Shown one piece after another: positions 1 to 6,321 of a stretch of 6,375 nt of DNA (positions are counted from its first letter, which is position 1; every line of letters begins with the position of its first letter). The translations under genes were made by a program, and so were the position numbers. The notes beneath the pieces were generated by a model, which did not search any database, was not told the origin of the DNA, and saw only the letters and a list, made by a program, of their open reading frames with translations. The stretch is from Aquirhabdus sp. GTDB lineage: Bacteria; Pseudomonadota; Gammaproteobacteria; Pseudomonadales; Moraxellaceae. The stretch lies in assembly GCA_030150135.1 (NCBI GenBank), contig JASLGO010000005.1, positions 1 to 6,375 of the forward strand, written 5' to 3'.

Positions 1-772
1 ACCGTATCCGCTGAGCCTGTTTGCGTAGACAGTAACCATTGACCTGCGTTGGTTAAGCTACTGGCTTGTAGCGTGCTGCCTTTGTTTGCCTGCACTGTTC
101 CTGTTGAAGCATTACCGACTGATGCACCTGTTAAGGTCAATACATCTGTTGTGAATATCGTGCCACTATTGGTGATCTGGTCTGCACCTGCGCCATTCAT
201 AGCAATATTCAGTGCGCCATTCGATTGGACAACGCCCGTATTACCTAGCGTCGCTCCACCTGTGATAGATAATGTGCCCGCACTGGTGTTAGTACCACCA
301 CTAATAGTTCCACTATTGGTCAGACCATTCGCCGTAGTCAAACTCACGGCTGTCGCTTGCAATGTGCCGCTATTGGTTAATGAAGTATTTGCACCATTCA
401 ATGTCAATGTTGAACCTGATTGCATAATCGCATTCGTTTCATTATTGAATGTAGAGACAACAGTTGCAGCCAGATTGCCTGCAGTGAGAAGATGTGATTG
501 GTTATCTACGCTTTGTGCAGTCAAATTCAGATCATGGGCTGATTGAAGTGTGCCGCTATTCGTCAATGCACCTGAAACAGTGACCGCATCGGCTGTACCA
601 GCTTGTGTTGATAACAACCATTGACCAGCGTTAGTCAAACTCCCCGCTTTTAACGTACCGCCTTGATTAGCTTGCACTGTGCCTGTTGAAGTATTACTAA
701 CAGCATTGCCTTGTAAATTTAAAAGACCTGTCGTCAGGATGCTGCCACTGTTCGCAATCGTCTCGCTGTTTG
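1..772 (-). repeat. Long-period internal repeat in the TpsA fibre (period about 194 residues, 582 bases)
   Basis: Two blocks of the exoprotein align at a constant offset of 194 residues: about 587-647 (bases 583-764) and about 781-841 (bases 1-182). Shared stretches include TGTVQAN, SLTNAGQWLLSTQ, and ETIANSG versus DQITNSG. The similarity extends upstream with a one-residue gap, for example NGLNNTGTIS at 541 versus NGLTNSGTIS at 732. The DNA has diverged: the longest exact shared runs I see are about 10-11 bases, so these are old duplications and not an assembly artefact. The second copy runs off the window, so the copy number is unknown. Confidence 0.8.
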
Positions 773-2522
773 CACCAGTTGCATCTGCAATCGTGAGATT
801 TCCTAAAGACTGAATTTTACCGCTATTACTTAATGTCCCACTGACATCAAACGTTGCAGCACCTGCATTCGCCGAGATCGTTCCAGTATTATTCAGACCA
901 TTACCAGCAGTCACGCTGACAATTCCAGTCAATGCTTCTACGGCTTCGCCCGCAGCATTCCCAATATTAATCGCACCTTTCGCATTAAGCGTTGTATTAA
1001 CACCGCCTGAAACCAGCGAAGTTCCTAAATTCAAATCGCCTGTACTATTGATGTTTAAATTATTCGTGGAAAGTAGTTGTCCGCCATTTGAACCCAATGT
1101 ACCGCCTACCGTGAGATTGAGATCTTTCCCACTCGACAGATTCGCAGTACCGAGTTGTAGATCACCACTACTATTCAGACTGAGATTATTGCTCGACTTT
1201 AAATTCGCACCATTAGTACCAACATTTAAATTCCCAACAGTACCTTGCAAATCGCCTGCCGTAGCTTGCCAGTTTGTACCATTGAGATTTGCCGCATGAC
1301 TGACATTCAAAGTTAAAGCAGAACCTGCAGCACGCTGGTTGTTATTACTCAGCGTCGCACTATCGGCACTATCAACTAAACTATTTGCGGTTAATCCAAG
1401 ATTCTGACCAGCAACCAATGCGCCACCATTCAGCGTAACACCGCCACTACTCGTAACTGACAAACCTTGACCTGCTGTCAGGCTGCTATCCGTTTCAGTC
1501 ACAGACTGTGCGCTGGTATCCGTACCAGTAATTGCAATATTTTGCTTGGCTGAAATCTGATTTTGTAAAGCAATCGTACCCGCAGATGTCAGTACAAAGT
1601 CACCTGTTGCTGCCGCAGCATTACCTAATAATCGAACGCCAACACCATTTTCTGTTGCGATCAAACGAATTCGATTCGCATACATTCCACCCAGCGCACT
1701 ACTATCAATCGCATAACTCGGCGCAGTACCTACGCCAGATGTCGTACCCGTTACATTGCGTGTGATATAGCTCCACTGATTTGTTCCCGTAGTAATACCA
1801 AGATCAGGGACATTAATTGGTGCTTGTAGTTCAACAGCTCGGGTCACTAAATCAAGAATCTGCTGACCTGATGCATTCAGCCCACTGCCATTCACCAGAA
1901 TATCGCCCTGCTGTACATTAAACCCAGCCAAAGCACCCGCACTATTTAAAACAGGCACACCCGTCGTTAGCGTTACACGATCAGTATTCAAGAAACCACA
2001 ACCCGAACACGTGATCCCGTAAGGATTAGCAACAATCACGTCTGCTTTCGTACCAGCAACCTCGGTAAAGCCAGCGATATTACTGCGGTTATTACTCACG
2101 ACCTGATTCAAAATCACGGATGCAGGTGTCGTCAGATTGGTATTGCTAAACAGTTTTCCCGCCAACTGAGATTGTGCACTAATCGTACTGGTATTATTGT
2201 TATTCAATACCAAGCCGCTGCTGTTGACATTGTATTGTTGGAAATAATTTGATGATAAGCCTGCAGAGTTTGGTGTGCTGATATTCACCACGGTCGCGCC
2301 ATTGCTTGCAGCATAGGCATTTGCATTGTTATATCCAGTCGCAACAGTCACTGAAGGATTGCCTGGAGGTGCAGCCCATACAGGAACTGCAATCAAACCC
2401 AATACTGCTGCTGCAGCTCGCTTAACCGTTCCATTTCGCTTACCACGTGCGCGTGCAGTTTCTGCAACCGCAATCCAAGTACCTAGACTGATATTCCAAA
2501 TAACCCGATAGAACTTATTCAT
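1..2522 (-). CDS. TpsA-type filamentous haemagglutinin/CdiA-like exoprotein, N-terminal 840 residues (continues beyond window)
   Basis: This is a large surface exoprotein secreted by the two-partner (type Vb) route. The frame is open for 840 complete codons from the ATG at 2522 to the window edge, where two bases of the next codon remain. Residues 1-28 are a classic extended signal peptide region (MNKFYRVIWN, then SLGTWIAVAETARARGK). A hydrophobic core follows at about 35-50, with likely cleavage after VWA (50/51). The TPS or haemagglutination-activity domain spans roughly 55-310. It shows SNNRSNIAGFTEVAG (143-157), ADVIVANPYGITCSGCGF (160-177; cysteines 172 and 175) and NTDRVTLTTG (179-188). 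From about 310 onward the chain is Ser/Thr/Asn/Gly-rich, with recurring NSGT and LTNAG-type strands as in filamentous beta-helices. The TpsB gene lies immediately upstream. The receptor-binding, pretoxin and C-terminal regions are outside the window, so adhesin, haemolysin and contact-dependent inhibition toxin all remain possible. Family assignment is very secure; final function is unknown. Confidence 0.95.
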   Translation of the reverse strand, partial: MNKFYRVIWNISLGTWIAVAETARARGKRNGTVKRAAAAVLGLIAVPVWAAPPGNPSVTVATGYNNANAYAASNGATVVNISTPNSAGLSSNYFQQYNVNSSGLVLNNNNTSTISAQSQLAGKLFSNTNLTTPASVILNQVVSNNRSNIAGFTEVAGTKADVIVANPYGITCSGCGFLNTDRVTLTTGVPVLNSAGALAGFNVQQGDILVNGSGLNASGQQILDLVTRAVELQAPINVPDLGITTGTNQWSYITRNVTGTTSGVGTAPSYAIDSSALGGMYANRIRLIATENGVGVRLLGNAAAATGDFVLTSAGTIALQNQISAKQNIAITGTDTSAQSVTETDSSLTAGQGLSVTSSGGVTLNGGALVAGQNLGLTANSLVDSADSATLSNNNQRAAGSALTLNVSHAANLNGTNWQATAGDLQGTVGNLNVGTNGANLKSSNNLSLNSSGDLQLGTANLSSGKDLNLTVGGTLGSNGGQLLSTNNLNINSTGDLNLGTSLVSGGVNTTLNAKGAINIGNAAGEAVEALTGIVSVTAGNGLNNTGTISANAGAATFDVSGTLSNSGKIQSLGNLTIADATGANSETIANSGSILTTGLLNLQGNAVSNTSTGTVQANQGGTLKAGSLTNAGQWLLSTQAGTADAVTVSGALTNSGTLQSAHDLNLTAQSVDNQSHLLTAGNLAATVVSTFNNETNAIMQSGSTLTLNGANTSLTNSGTLQATAVSLTTANGLTNSGTISGGTNTSAGTLSITGGATLGNTGVVQSNGALNIAMNGAGADQITNSGTIFTTDVLTLTGASVGNASTGTVQANKGSTLQASSLTNAGQWLLSTQTGSADT

Positions 2523-2530
2523 AATTATTA

Positions 2531-2536
2531 TTCCTT
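2531..2536 (-). promoter_or_regulatory. Ribosome binding site of the TpsA gene, overlapping the TpsB stop codon
   Basis: The minus strand reads AAGGAA, 8 bases before the ATG at 2522. The first two bases of this site are the last two of the TpsB TAA stop codon (2537-2535). Ribosomes finishing TpsB therefore end on the next gene's binding site, which suggests translational coupling. No promoter or terminator fits in the 12-base gap, so the two genes must share a transcript. Confidence 0.8.
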
Positions 2537-4328
2537 AGTTCGAATAAGACAGACGGAAAAAGACCTGTCCAGATTCACGCACCGTATCAGCAGGTTGTGA
2601 CATCTGATGAGAGAGACTCAACTCTCCAGAAAATTGGCGAAGTTGCCCAGAAACACCCAAAGAAACTCCTGAGAGTGCGCCTGAAGGCACGCCAGATGCA
2701 TTGTTGTTTACACACCCTACATCTACGCCTGCATAGAATCGTGTATTCAGGGTATTGCCACCGAGATCAAAAGCATGTGGATAACCCAGCTCATTACGCC
2801 AGTAATATCCACTATCTCCGCTCAGCGACGTATTCAAAAAACCTCTGACTGTTAACGGCCCACCGATGATCATTTGCTGTGAACCAAACAGACTGGTATT
2901 ACTTTCTTGTGCACTCACATGACTTGACCAGTGAAATGGCAATCCCATAAAGGCAAATGGGCGATCATAGCCCGCATCAATCATGACCTTTGCAAATTGA
3001 GCATGAGGTAAATCGGAAGGAAGACCTTTAGGGTCATTTAACGCATCGAGAATCGTCAGACCATGAACATAATCCAGACGCACATTAAAAATGCCACCTG
3101 CGAGTCGCGTAAAACCAGTCACTCCTGCATCAAAAGACGTCAAGCTGCGACTACCTACATCCAGAAACTGATCGGCGATATAACTATCTGTACGTTGCGT
3201 ACTTAATGTGCCTGATAAAGATATTCGGCTATCTTGATCACGATAAACCACCCGATCCAAACCTAAACTACGTGTGAGCGTATTACCTTGAGAAAGCAAT
3301 GGCGTTCCGCTTGGAGTATTAACCAGACTATCGTAAGCACTACTACTGACATTAAAATTCAGTGTGCTATAACCAAAAGGTAACGACACATTCAGTGCAT
3401 TACTGTCAGAAAAATGATGATCGTTATTAGGAAGCGTTTGACGGCGCGTCACTGACACAATTTCATTGGCATGGAGCAAGCCATCCTCTGTGATTGTGAC
3501 CATGCCACTTTCACGACCAGTAGCAGCAACGCTTTGATTATCATACGACGTTAATAAATGTAATGGGAACGTTGCAGGATTCTGTACAACCACGACACTT
3601 TCACCAGGCTTGCTTCCAGGTTGAATATCAAGCCGAGCATTATTGGATGATGCACGGTTAATCTGATCAATCCCCTGCTCTATGTCACGCAGATTCAGCA
3701 GATGACCTGATGAGCTCGGAAAGACACCATAAGGCCAAATTCTACTCGCTGCGGGACCTTCAATCTGATAACGCTCAACCACGCCTTCAACAACAATAAT
3801 GGTCAACTTTCCAGTTTTTAAATCTTGAGCGGGTAAATAAGCTCGGCTCGTGATATAGCCACGACTAAAATATGTGCCTGTAATTTGCGTTAATAAAGCT
3901 TCAATATCATTGGTAGATAAACAACGCCCTTGATAAGTCTGAACAATATGTTTAATTGTTGATTTTGAAAGATGATCAGCACCGTTAATCACAATTTCTT
4001 GAATATCTCTGCAAGGGCCTACCGGCTCTGTCTTTACAGGACTTGGTGTTTTTAAGGATGCCCCATTTGGCACAATCGCACGACGTGCATTTTCTTGGTC
4101 TTGGCGAATTTGATCTTGTTGTTGCTGCAAAATCACATCGTTTTGACGTTGCAATGCTGCCAAATCTACAGGACTTGCAGCCCAAACGTGATTCAAGCTA
4201 AACAAACCTAAAGGTAATATTATTGTGCGCAAAATCACATTTAAGCGATTAAATCGACAGGGCATTTCATTAGATGAACAATAATTAATGTTTTGAGTGG
4301 TCACTTTGTGAATAGAGGCTACACGCAT
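2535..4328 (-). CDS. TpsB family (ShlB/FhaC/HecB/CdiB) two-partner secretion outer-membrane transporter
   Basis: This 16-strand beta-barrel exports the TpsA protein encoded just downstream. I place the start at the ATG at 4328 (597 residues) because GGGGAG sits 7 bases upstream; an in-frame TTG at 4349 would add 7 residues but lacks a ribosome binding site. The hydrophobic signal segment ends in HVWA, with cleavage near residue 50. A Gln-rich plug helix follows (about 56-86, with DVILQQQQDQIRQDQ). POTRA1 (about 105-183) has the cysteine pair C106/C136 and the family signature TSRAYLPAQDLKTGKL. POTRA2 (about 190-250) has NLRDIEQGIDQINR. The barrel carries the loop-6 VRGF motif (494-497) and the strand-13 GVDVG motif (534-538), both diagnostic of TpsB/Omp85 proteins. 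Length is normal for the family (550-600). The C-terminus ends in SYSN, without the usual terminal aromatic residue. Only the family is certain; FhaC-like versus CdiB-like depends on the unseen TpsA end. Confidence 0.95.
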   Translation of the reverse strand: MRVASIHKVTTQNINYCSSNEMPCRFNRLNVILRTIILPLGLFSLNHVWAASPVDLAALQRQNDVILQQQQDQIRQDQENARRAIVPNGASLKTPSPVKTEPVGPCRDIQEIVINGADHLSKSTIKHIVQTYQGRCLSTNDIEALLTQITGTYFSRGYITSRAYLPAQDLKTGKLTIIVVEGVVERYQIEGPAASRIWPYGVFPSSSGHLLNLRDIEQGIDQINRASSNNARLDIQPGSKPGESVVVVQNPATFPLHLLTSYDNQSVAATGRESGMVTITEDGLLHANEIVSVTRRQTLPNNDHHFSDSNALNVSLPFGYSTLNFNVSSSAYDSLVNTPSGTPLLSQGNTLTRSLGLDRVVYRDQDSRISLSGTLSTQRTDSYIADQFLDVGSRSLTSFDAGVTGFTRLAGGIFNVRLDYVHGLTILDALNDPKGLPSDLPHAQFAKVMIDAGYDRPFAFMGLPFHWSSHVSAQESNTSLFGSQQMIIGGPLTVRGFLNTSLSGDSGYYWRNELGYPHAFDLGGNTLNTRFYAGVDVGCVNNNASGVPSGALSGVSLGVSGQLRQFSGELSLSHQMSQPADTVRESGQVFFRLSYSN

Positions 4329-4330
4329 TA

Positions 4331-4366
4331 TTAAACTCCCCAAAAGCAATCTATGGTAAAAACCAT
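4331..4366 (-). other. Possible 11-codon leader frame and small hairpin in the TpsB 5' leader
   Basis: On the minus strand an ATG at 4366 opens an 11-codon frame (MVFTIDCFWGV) that stops at 4331, two bases before the TpsB start. Its coding sequence contains the TpsB ribosome binding site. An AGGG lies 8 bases upstream as a weak binding site. Its first 14 bases also form an inverted repeat, ATGGT-TTTT-ACCAT (4366-4353). Such a short frame can occur by chance, and nothing shows that it is translated. Confidence 0.2.
4336..4341 (-). promoter_or_regulatory. Ribosome binding site that fixes the TpsB start
   Basis: The minus strand reads GGGGAG, then seven bases, then the ATG at 4328. This favours 4328 over the TTG at 4349 upstream, whose reading frame would run straight through the site, and over the internal ATG at 4265 (residue 22), which has no purine-rich site in front of it. 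Confidence 0.75.
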
Positions 4367-4549
4367 GTTGATCGCCCTATATTTATAATAAAAAATAATT
4401 TTACTTCATTAAAAAACATTAAAAATCATATTGATAGATTCAAGTCACAAAACAATTATTTTTCGATTACTTTTAAACGCGAAACAACATGATTAATAAT
4501 TAGATTCTGTTCTTAAATCAGGGCTATTTTCTAAAAACACTGCACTTTT

Positions 4550-4569
4550 AAAACTCGCTACCAAGCGAG
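4550..4569 (-). terminator. Likely intrinsic terminator of the murI transcript
   Basis: On the minus strand CTCGCT-TGGT-AGCGAG forms a perfect 6-base-pair stem with a four-base loop (4569-4554), followed directly by TTTT (4553-4550). It lies 65 bases after the murI stop codon in the expected orientation. The U tract is short, so termination may be partial. On the plus strand the stem is followed by GCGCAATA and would not terminate. Confidence 0.6.
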
Positions 4570-4596
4570 CGCAATATAAAACAAATAAAAATATAA

Positions 4597-4626
4597 ATTA
4601 TACTAATCCAATACAGGTAACCTGTA
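4597..4626 (-). promoter_or_regulatory. Perfect 15-base palindrome next to a consensus -10 box (candidate regulated promoter)
   Basis: TACAGGT-A-ACCTGTA (4612-4626) is a perfect palindrome with 7-base arms around one base. It starts 7 bases beyond the murI stop codon. On the minus strand it lies 9 bases upstream of TATAAT (4602-4597), so it would cover the -35 region. At 17-base spacing the -35 hexamer is ACAGGT, which matches nothing of TTGACA; TTTACA is a good match but sits 20 bases away. The arrangement suggests an operator or activator site for transcription toward the TpsB gene. Such a transcript would first meet the hairpin at 4554-4569. The one-base centre argues for a protein-binding site over an RNA hairpin. 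Confidence 0.35.
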
Positions 4627-4633
4627 AATACAT

Positions 4634-5506
4634 CTATCCATTATTTAATATAGCGCCATATAACTCTTTATCAATCAAATATTTTGCTTGATTGACCTTC
4701 ACTTTTTTATCGACAAGATGATCAATAACATGCTGAGCTAATTCAACATTTCCAGTTACAAAACAATCAAATTTTTGATCAAGAAATGTTGTCATCAACA
4801 GCTCACGCTGTGCCAATACACGCTCCGTTTGCTTTGCAACCGCAGCTCCTGAATCCAAAGAATGAAAAACATTTGGAAAAACATGCTCAATCGACTGCCG
4901 CAAAAATGGATAATGCGTACACCCTAAAACCAACTCCGTAACGCCAGCATCCGCTAATGGTTTTAAAACACGTCTTAATTCTGCATAACACGCCTCAGAT
5001 TTTTCCTCACCAGCCTCCACAAAAGGAACAAGTGCAGGACTCATCACGGTCAAAACCTCAACGCCCGCTGGCACAGCGATTTCAGCAATAACATCTTTTA
5101 GTAATGTACCGCGTAGCGTGCCTTGTGTTGCTAATACGCCGATTTTTTTGTTCTGGGTACGATGAACTGCGGGTTTGACGGCAGGCACTAAACCAATGAC
5201 TGGAAAACTATCCCCATATTTTGCACGCAAATGCGTCAAGCTAAATGCTGATGCTGTGTTACATGCAACAACAACCGCCTTACAGCCCTGCTGATATAAC
5301 CATTCCACGGCGCAAGCAGTGAGTGTCCGAATCTCCTCATCAGACCTCGTCCCATAAGGAACGTGGGCAGTATCCGCCAGATAAATTATGGATTCATGCG
5401 GCATCAGTAATTGCAACTCTGCAACCACCGATAAGCCACCAACTCCAGAATCAAACACCCCAATTGGTGCATCAGAATGCTTATAGGTTTGAGGACGATC
5501 CGACAA
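4634..5506 (-). CDS. murI: Glutamate racemase
   Basis: Cytoplasmic, cofactor-independent enzyme that interconverts L- and D-glutamate, supplying D-glutamate for peptidoglycan stem peptides. All family landmarks are present (290-residue numbering): FDSGVGG at 18-24 with the Asp/Ser pair 19-20, ADTAHVPYGTR at 44-54, catalytic Cys82 in VACNTASA, LVPFVEAG at 159-166, and the second catalytic Cys196 with His198 in LGCTHYPF. DSGAAVA lies at 218-224. Length is normal for the family (265-290). I chose the TTG at 5506 because GGAG sits 7 bases upstream; the frame can be extended to a TTG at 5542 (302 residues), but that has no ribosome binding site. No ATG exists before the first conserved motif, so a TTG start is needed either way. 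It follows the DUF1285 gene by 46 bases and is probably cotranscribed with it; a hairpin terminator follows. Confidence 0.96.
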   Translation of the reverse strand: MSDRPQTYKHSDAPIGVFDSGVGGLSVVAELQLLMPHESIIYLADTAHVPYGTRSDEEIRTLTACAVEWLYQQGCKAVVVACNTASAFSLTHLRAKYGDSFPVIGLVPAVKPAVHRTQNKKIGVLATQGTLRGTLLKDVIAEIAVPAGVEVLTVMSPALVPFVEAGEEKSEACYAELRRVLKPLADAGVTELVLGCTHYPFLRQSIEHVFPNVFHSLDSGAAVAKQTERVLAQRELLMTTFLDQKFDCFVTGNVELAQHVIDHLVDKKVKVNQAKYLIDKELYGAILNNG

Positions 5507-5513
5507 CTGATAA

Positions 5514-5517
5514 CTCC
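5514..5517 (-). promoter_or_regulatory. murI: Ribosome binding site supporting the TTG start of murI
   Basis: The minus strand reads GGAG, then seven bases, then TTG at 5506. It is the only purine-rich site near any possible start of this gene and decides the choice of start over the TTG at 5542. Confidence 0.6.
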
Positions 5518-5552
5518 AAAAAACTAAATGACCTAAATACAAAAATGACTAA

Positions 5553-6179
5553 TTACTCAACAGCACCTAAAACAAATTGTTCTGACCCGCTCTGTAAAAC
5601 CATCGCTTCGCCTGCATCTGTTGACCGTAAATCGCTCCAGCTAATCAAATGATAAAACGCATTACGGTGAATTAATGCATCTAAATTTCGACGAATGCGA
5701 ATATAAGGGCGAATCTCATCCACACCATTTTGATGAAAGGTACGCATCTCAATAGGGTGCTCGGCATCAGCAATCACGACATCACCCGTTTTAGTTGTAC
5801 AGCGAATAAAAATCTGACCTGCATCTTCGACTTGTGCCACGTCAACCACCAATAATGGAGCATCCTCAACTTGGATTTGAATTTTTTCCGCAGGCGTTTT
5901 CAGATAATAGCGATCACCAGCCTGATCTTCCTCACGCCAAAGTACGGTTGAGTAGAGTTTAATCAGCGGCTCGCGAGTCATTCTCACGCCTTCATTCCAC
6001 CACTCACCATTTGCCCGAATGACCAAATTCATTTCACCACAATACTTTGGATTCCACTTCTCAACTGGAGGCATAGCCTTAAGTGGTTTACCATCTTCAT
6101 CCACCAAAAGTCTTGATAATGAATCCAAGTTGGTTTTGGATTGACCCAAATTACCCTGCAAGTCGGGTGAAGTAGTCAT
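5553..6179 (-). CDS. DUF1285 family protein of unknown function
   Basis: Conserved proteobacterial cytoplasmic protein of 208 residues; no biochemical role is established to my knowledge. The ATG at 6179 is preceded by AAGGA (6192-6188) with 8-base spacing. After a polar N-terminus (1-37) the family blocks run in order: PPVEKWNPKYCGEM (37-50), GEWWNEGVRMTREPLIKLYS (58-77), YYLKTPAEKIQIQVEDAP (91-108), DAEHPI (138-143) and RPYIRIRRNLDALIHRNAFY (157-176). There is no signal peptide or membrane segment. The last 25 or so residues lie beyond the conserved core. It is first in an apparent two-gene unit with murI, 46 bases away. That hints at, but does not prove, a shared need during growth. Family assignment is confident; function is unknown. 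Confidence 0.92.
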   Translation of the reverse strand: MTTSPDLQGNLGQSKTNLDSLSRLLVDEDGKPLKAMPPVEKWNPKYCGEMNLVIRANGEWWNEGVRMTREPLIKLYSTVLWREEDQAGDRYYLKTPAEKIQIQVEDAPLLVVDVAQVEDAGQIFIRCTTKTGDVVIADAEHPIEMRTFHQNGVDEIRPYIRIRRNLDALIHRNAFYHLISWSDLRSTDAGEAMVLQSGSEQFVLGAVE

Positions 6180-6321
6180 GGTAACGATCCTTAAAAAACG
6201 ATTACACTAAAATCTGCTGAAGTCTTAGCATTTAAAAAGCGGCTAACCCACTAAAAATGACAAGTTAATTCGTGTAAGTGTGGCGAAAATATAGTATTGA
6301 TTTTATACTATCACCGCAGCT
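6180..6321. promoter_or_regulatory. Probable divergent promoter region with an inverted repeat
   Basis: This stretch upstream of the DUF1285 gene must hold its promoter unless a same-strand gene lies beyond the window. ATAGTAT and ATACTAT (6291-6297 and 6305-6311) form a perfect inverted repeat with 7-base arms and a 7-base spacer. The repeat contains -10-like hexamers on the plus strand (TATAGT 6290-6295, TATACT 6304-6309) and TATAAA on the minus strand. I found no good -35 partner for any of them. On the minus strand the repeat is followed by ATTTT, so a weak terminator is an alternative reading. Confidence 0.35.

Larger units (their letters stand above)
4329..4633. other. AT-rich intergenic region between murI and the secretion locus
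   Basis: By hand count, bases 4381-4620 contain 56 G or C in 240 (about 23%); the 60 bases at 4381-4440 contain only 6. No convincing gene lies here on either strand. It holds a palindrome and candidate promoter near murI, a hairpin terminator, and the TpsB leader. Such AT-rich DNA in front of a surface-exoprotein operon fits silencing by an H-NS-like protein, but that is an inference from composition only. I could not pick a convincing -35/-10 pair in the TpsB-proximal half. Confidence 0.6.

Noticed and set aside
49..546. Plus-strand open frame of 165 codons
   Set aside because: It is a shadow of the TpsA gene on the other strand. The peptide is Pro/Val/Leu-rich with no family resemblance, whereas the minus frame gives a textbook exoprotein.
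1048..1299. Plus-strand open frame of 83 codons, and similar ones at 1532-1765 and 2326-2511
   Set aside because: All lie antisense inside TpsA, have low-complexity peptides and show no credible start signals.
1..2522. CRISPR-like or transposon-derived repeats
   Set aside because: The recurring short motifs keep the reading frame and encode beta-helix strands. There are no uniform direct repeats with spacers, no terminal inverted repeats and no transposase.
2523..2534. Promoter or terminator between TpsB and TpsA
   Set aside because: The gap is only 12 bases and is filled by the TpsA ribosome binding site and spacer.
2597..2848. Plus-strand open frame inside the TpsB gene
   Set aside because: Antisense to the conserved barrel end of TpsB, with no recognisable protein features.
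3985..4185. Minus-strand frame of 66 codons overlapping TpsB in another frame
   Set aside because: Cys/Arg/Ser-rich translation of the Gln-rich plug and POTRA1 region; the TpsB frame is clearly the coding one.
4538..4547. AAGTGCAGT on the minus strand, one base from the Haemophilus DNA-uptake core AAGTGCGGT
   Set aside because: A single inexact copy in AT-rich DNA is expected by chance, and other features do not suggest Pasteurellaceae.
5323..5652. Plus-strand open frame of 109 codons across the murI-DUF1285 junction
   Set aside because: It is antisense to two confidently identified genes and its peptide has no family features.
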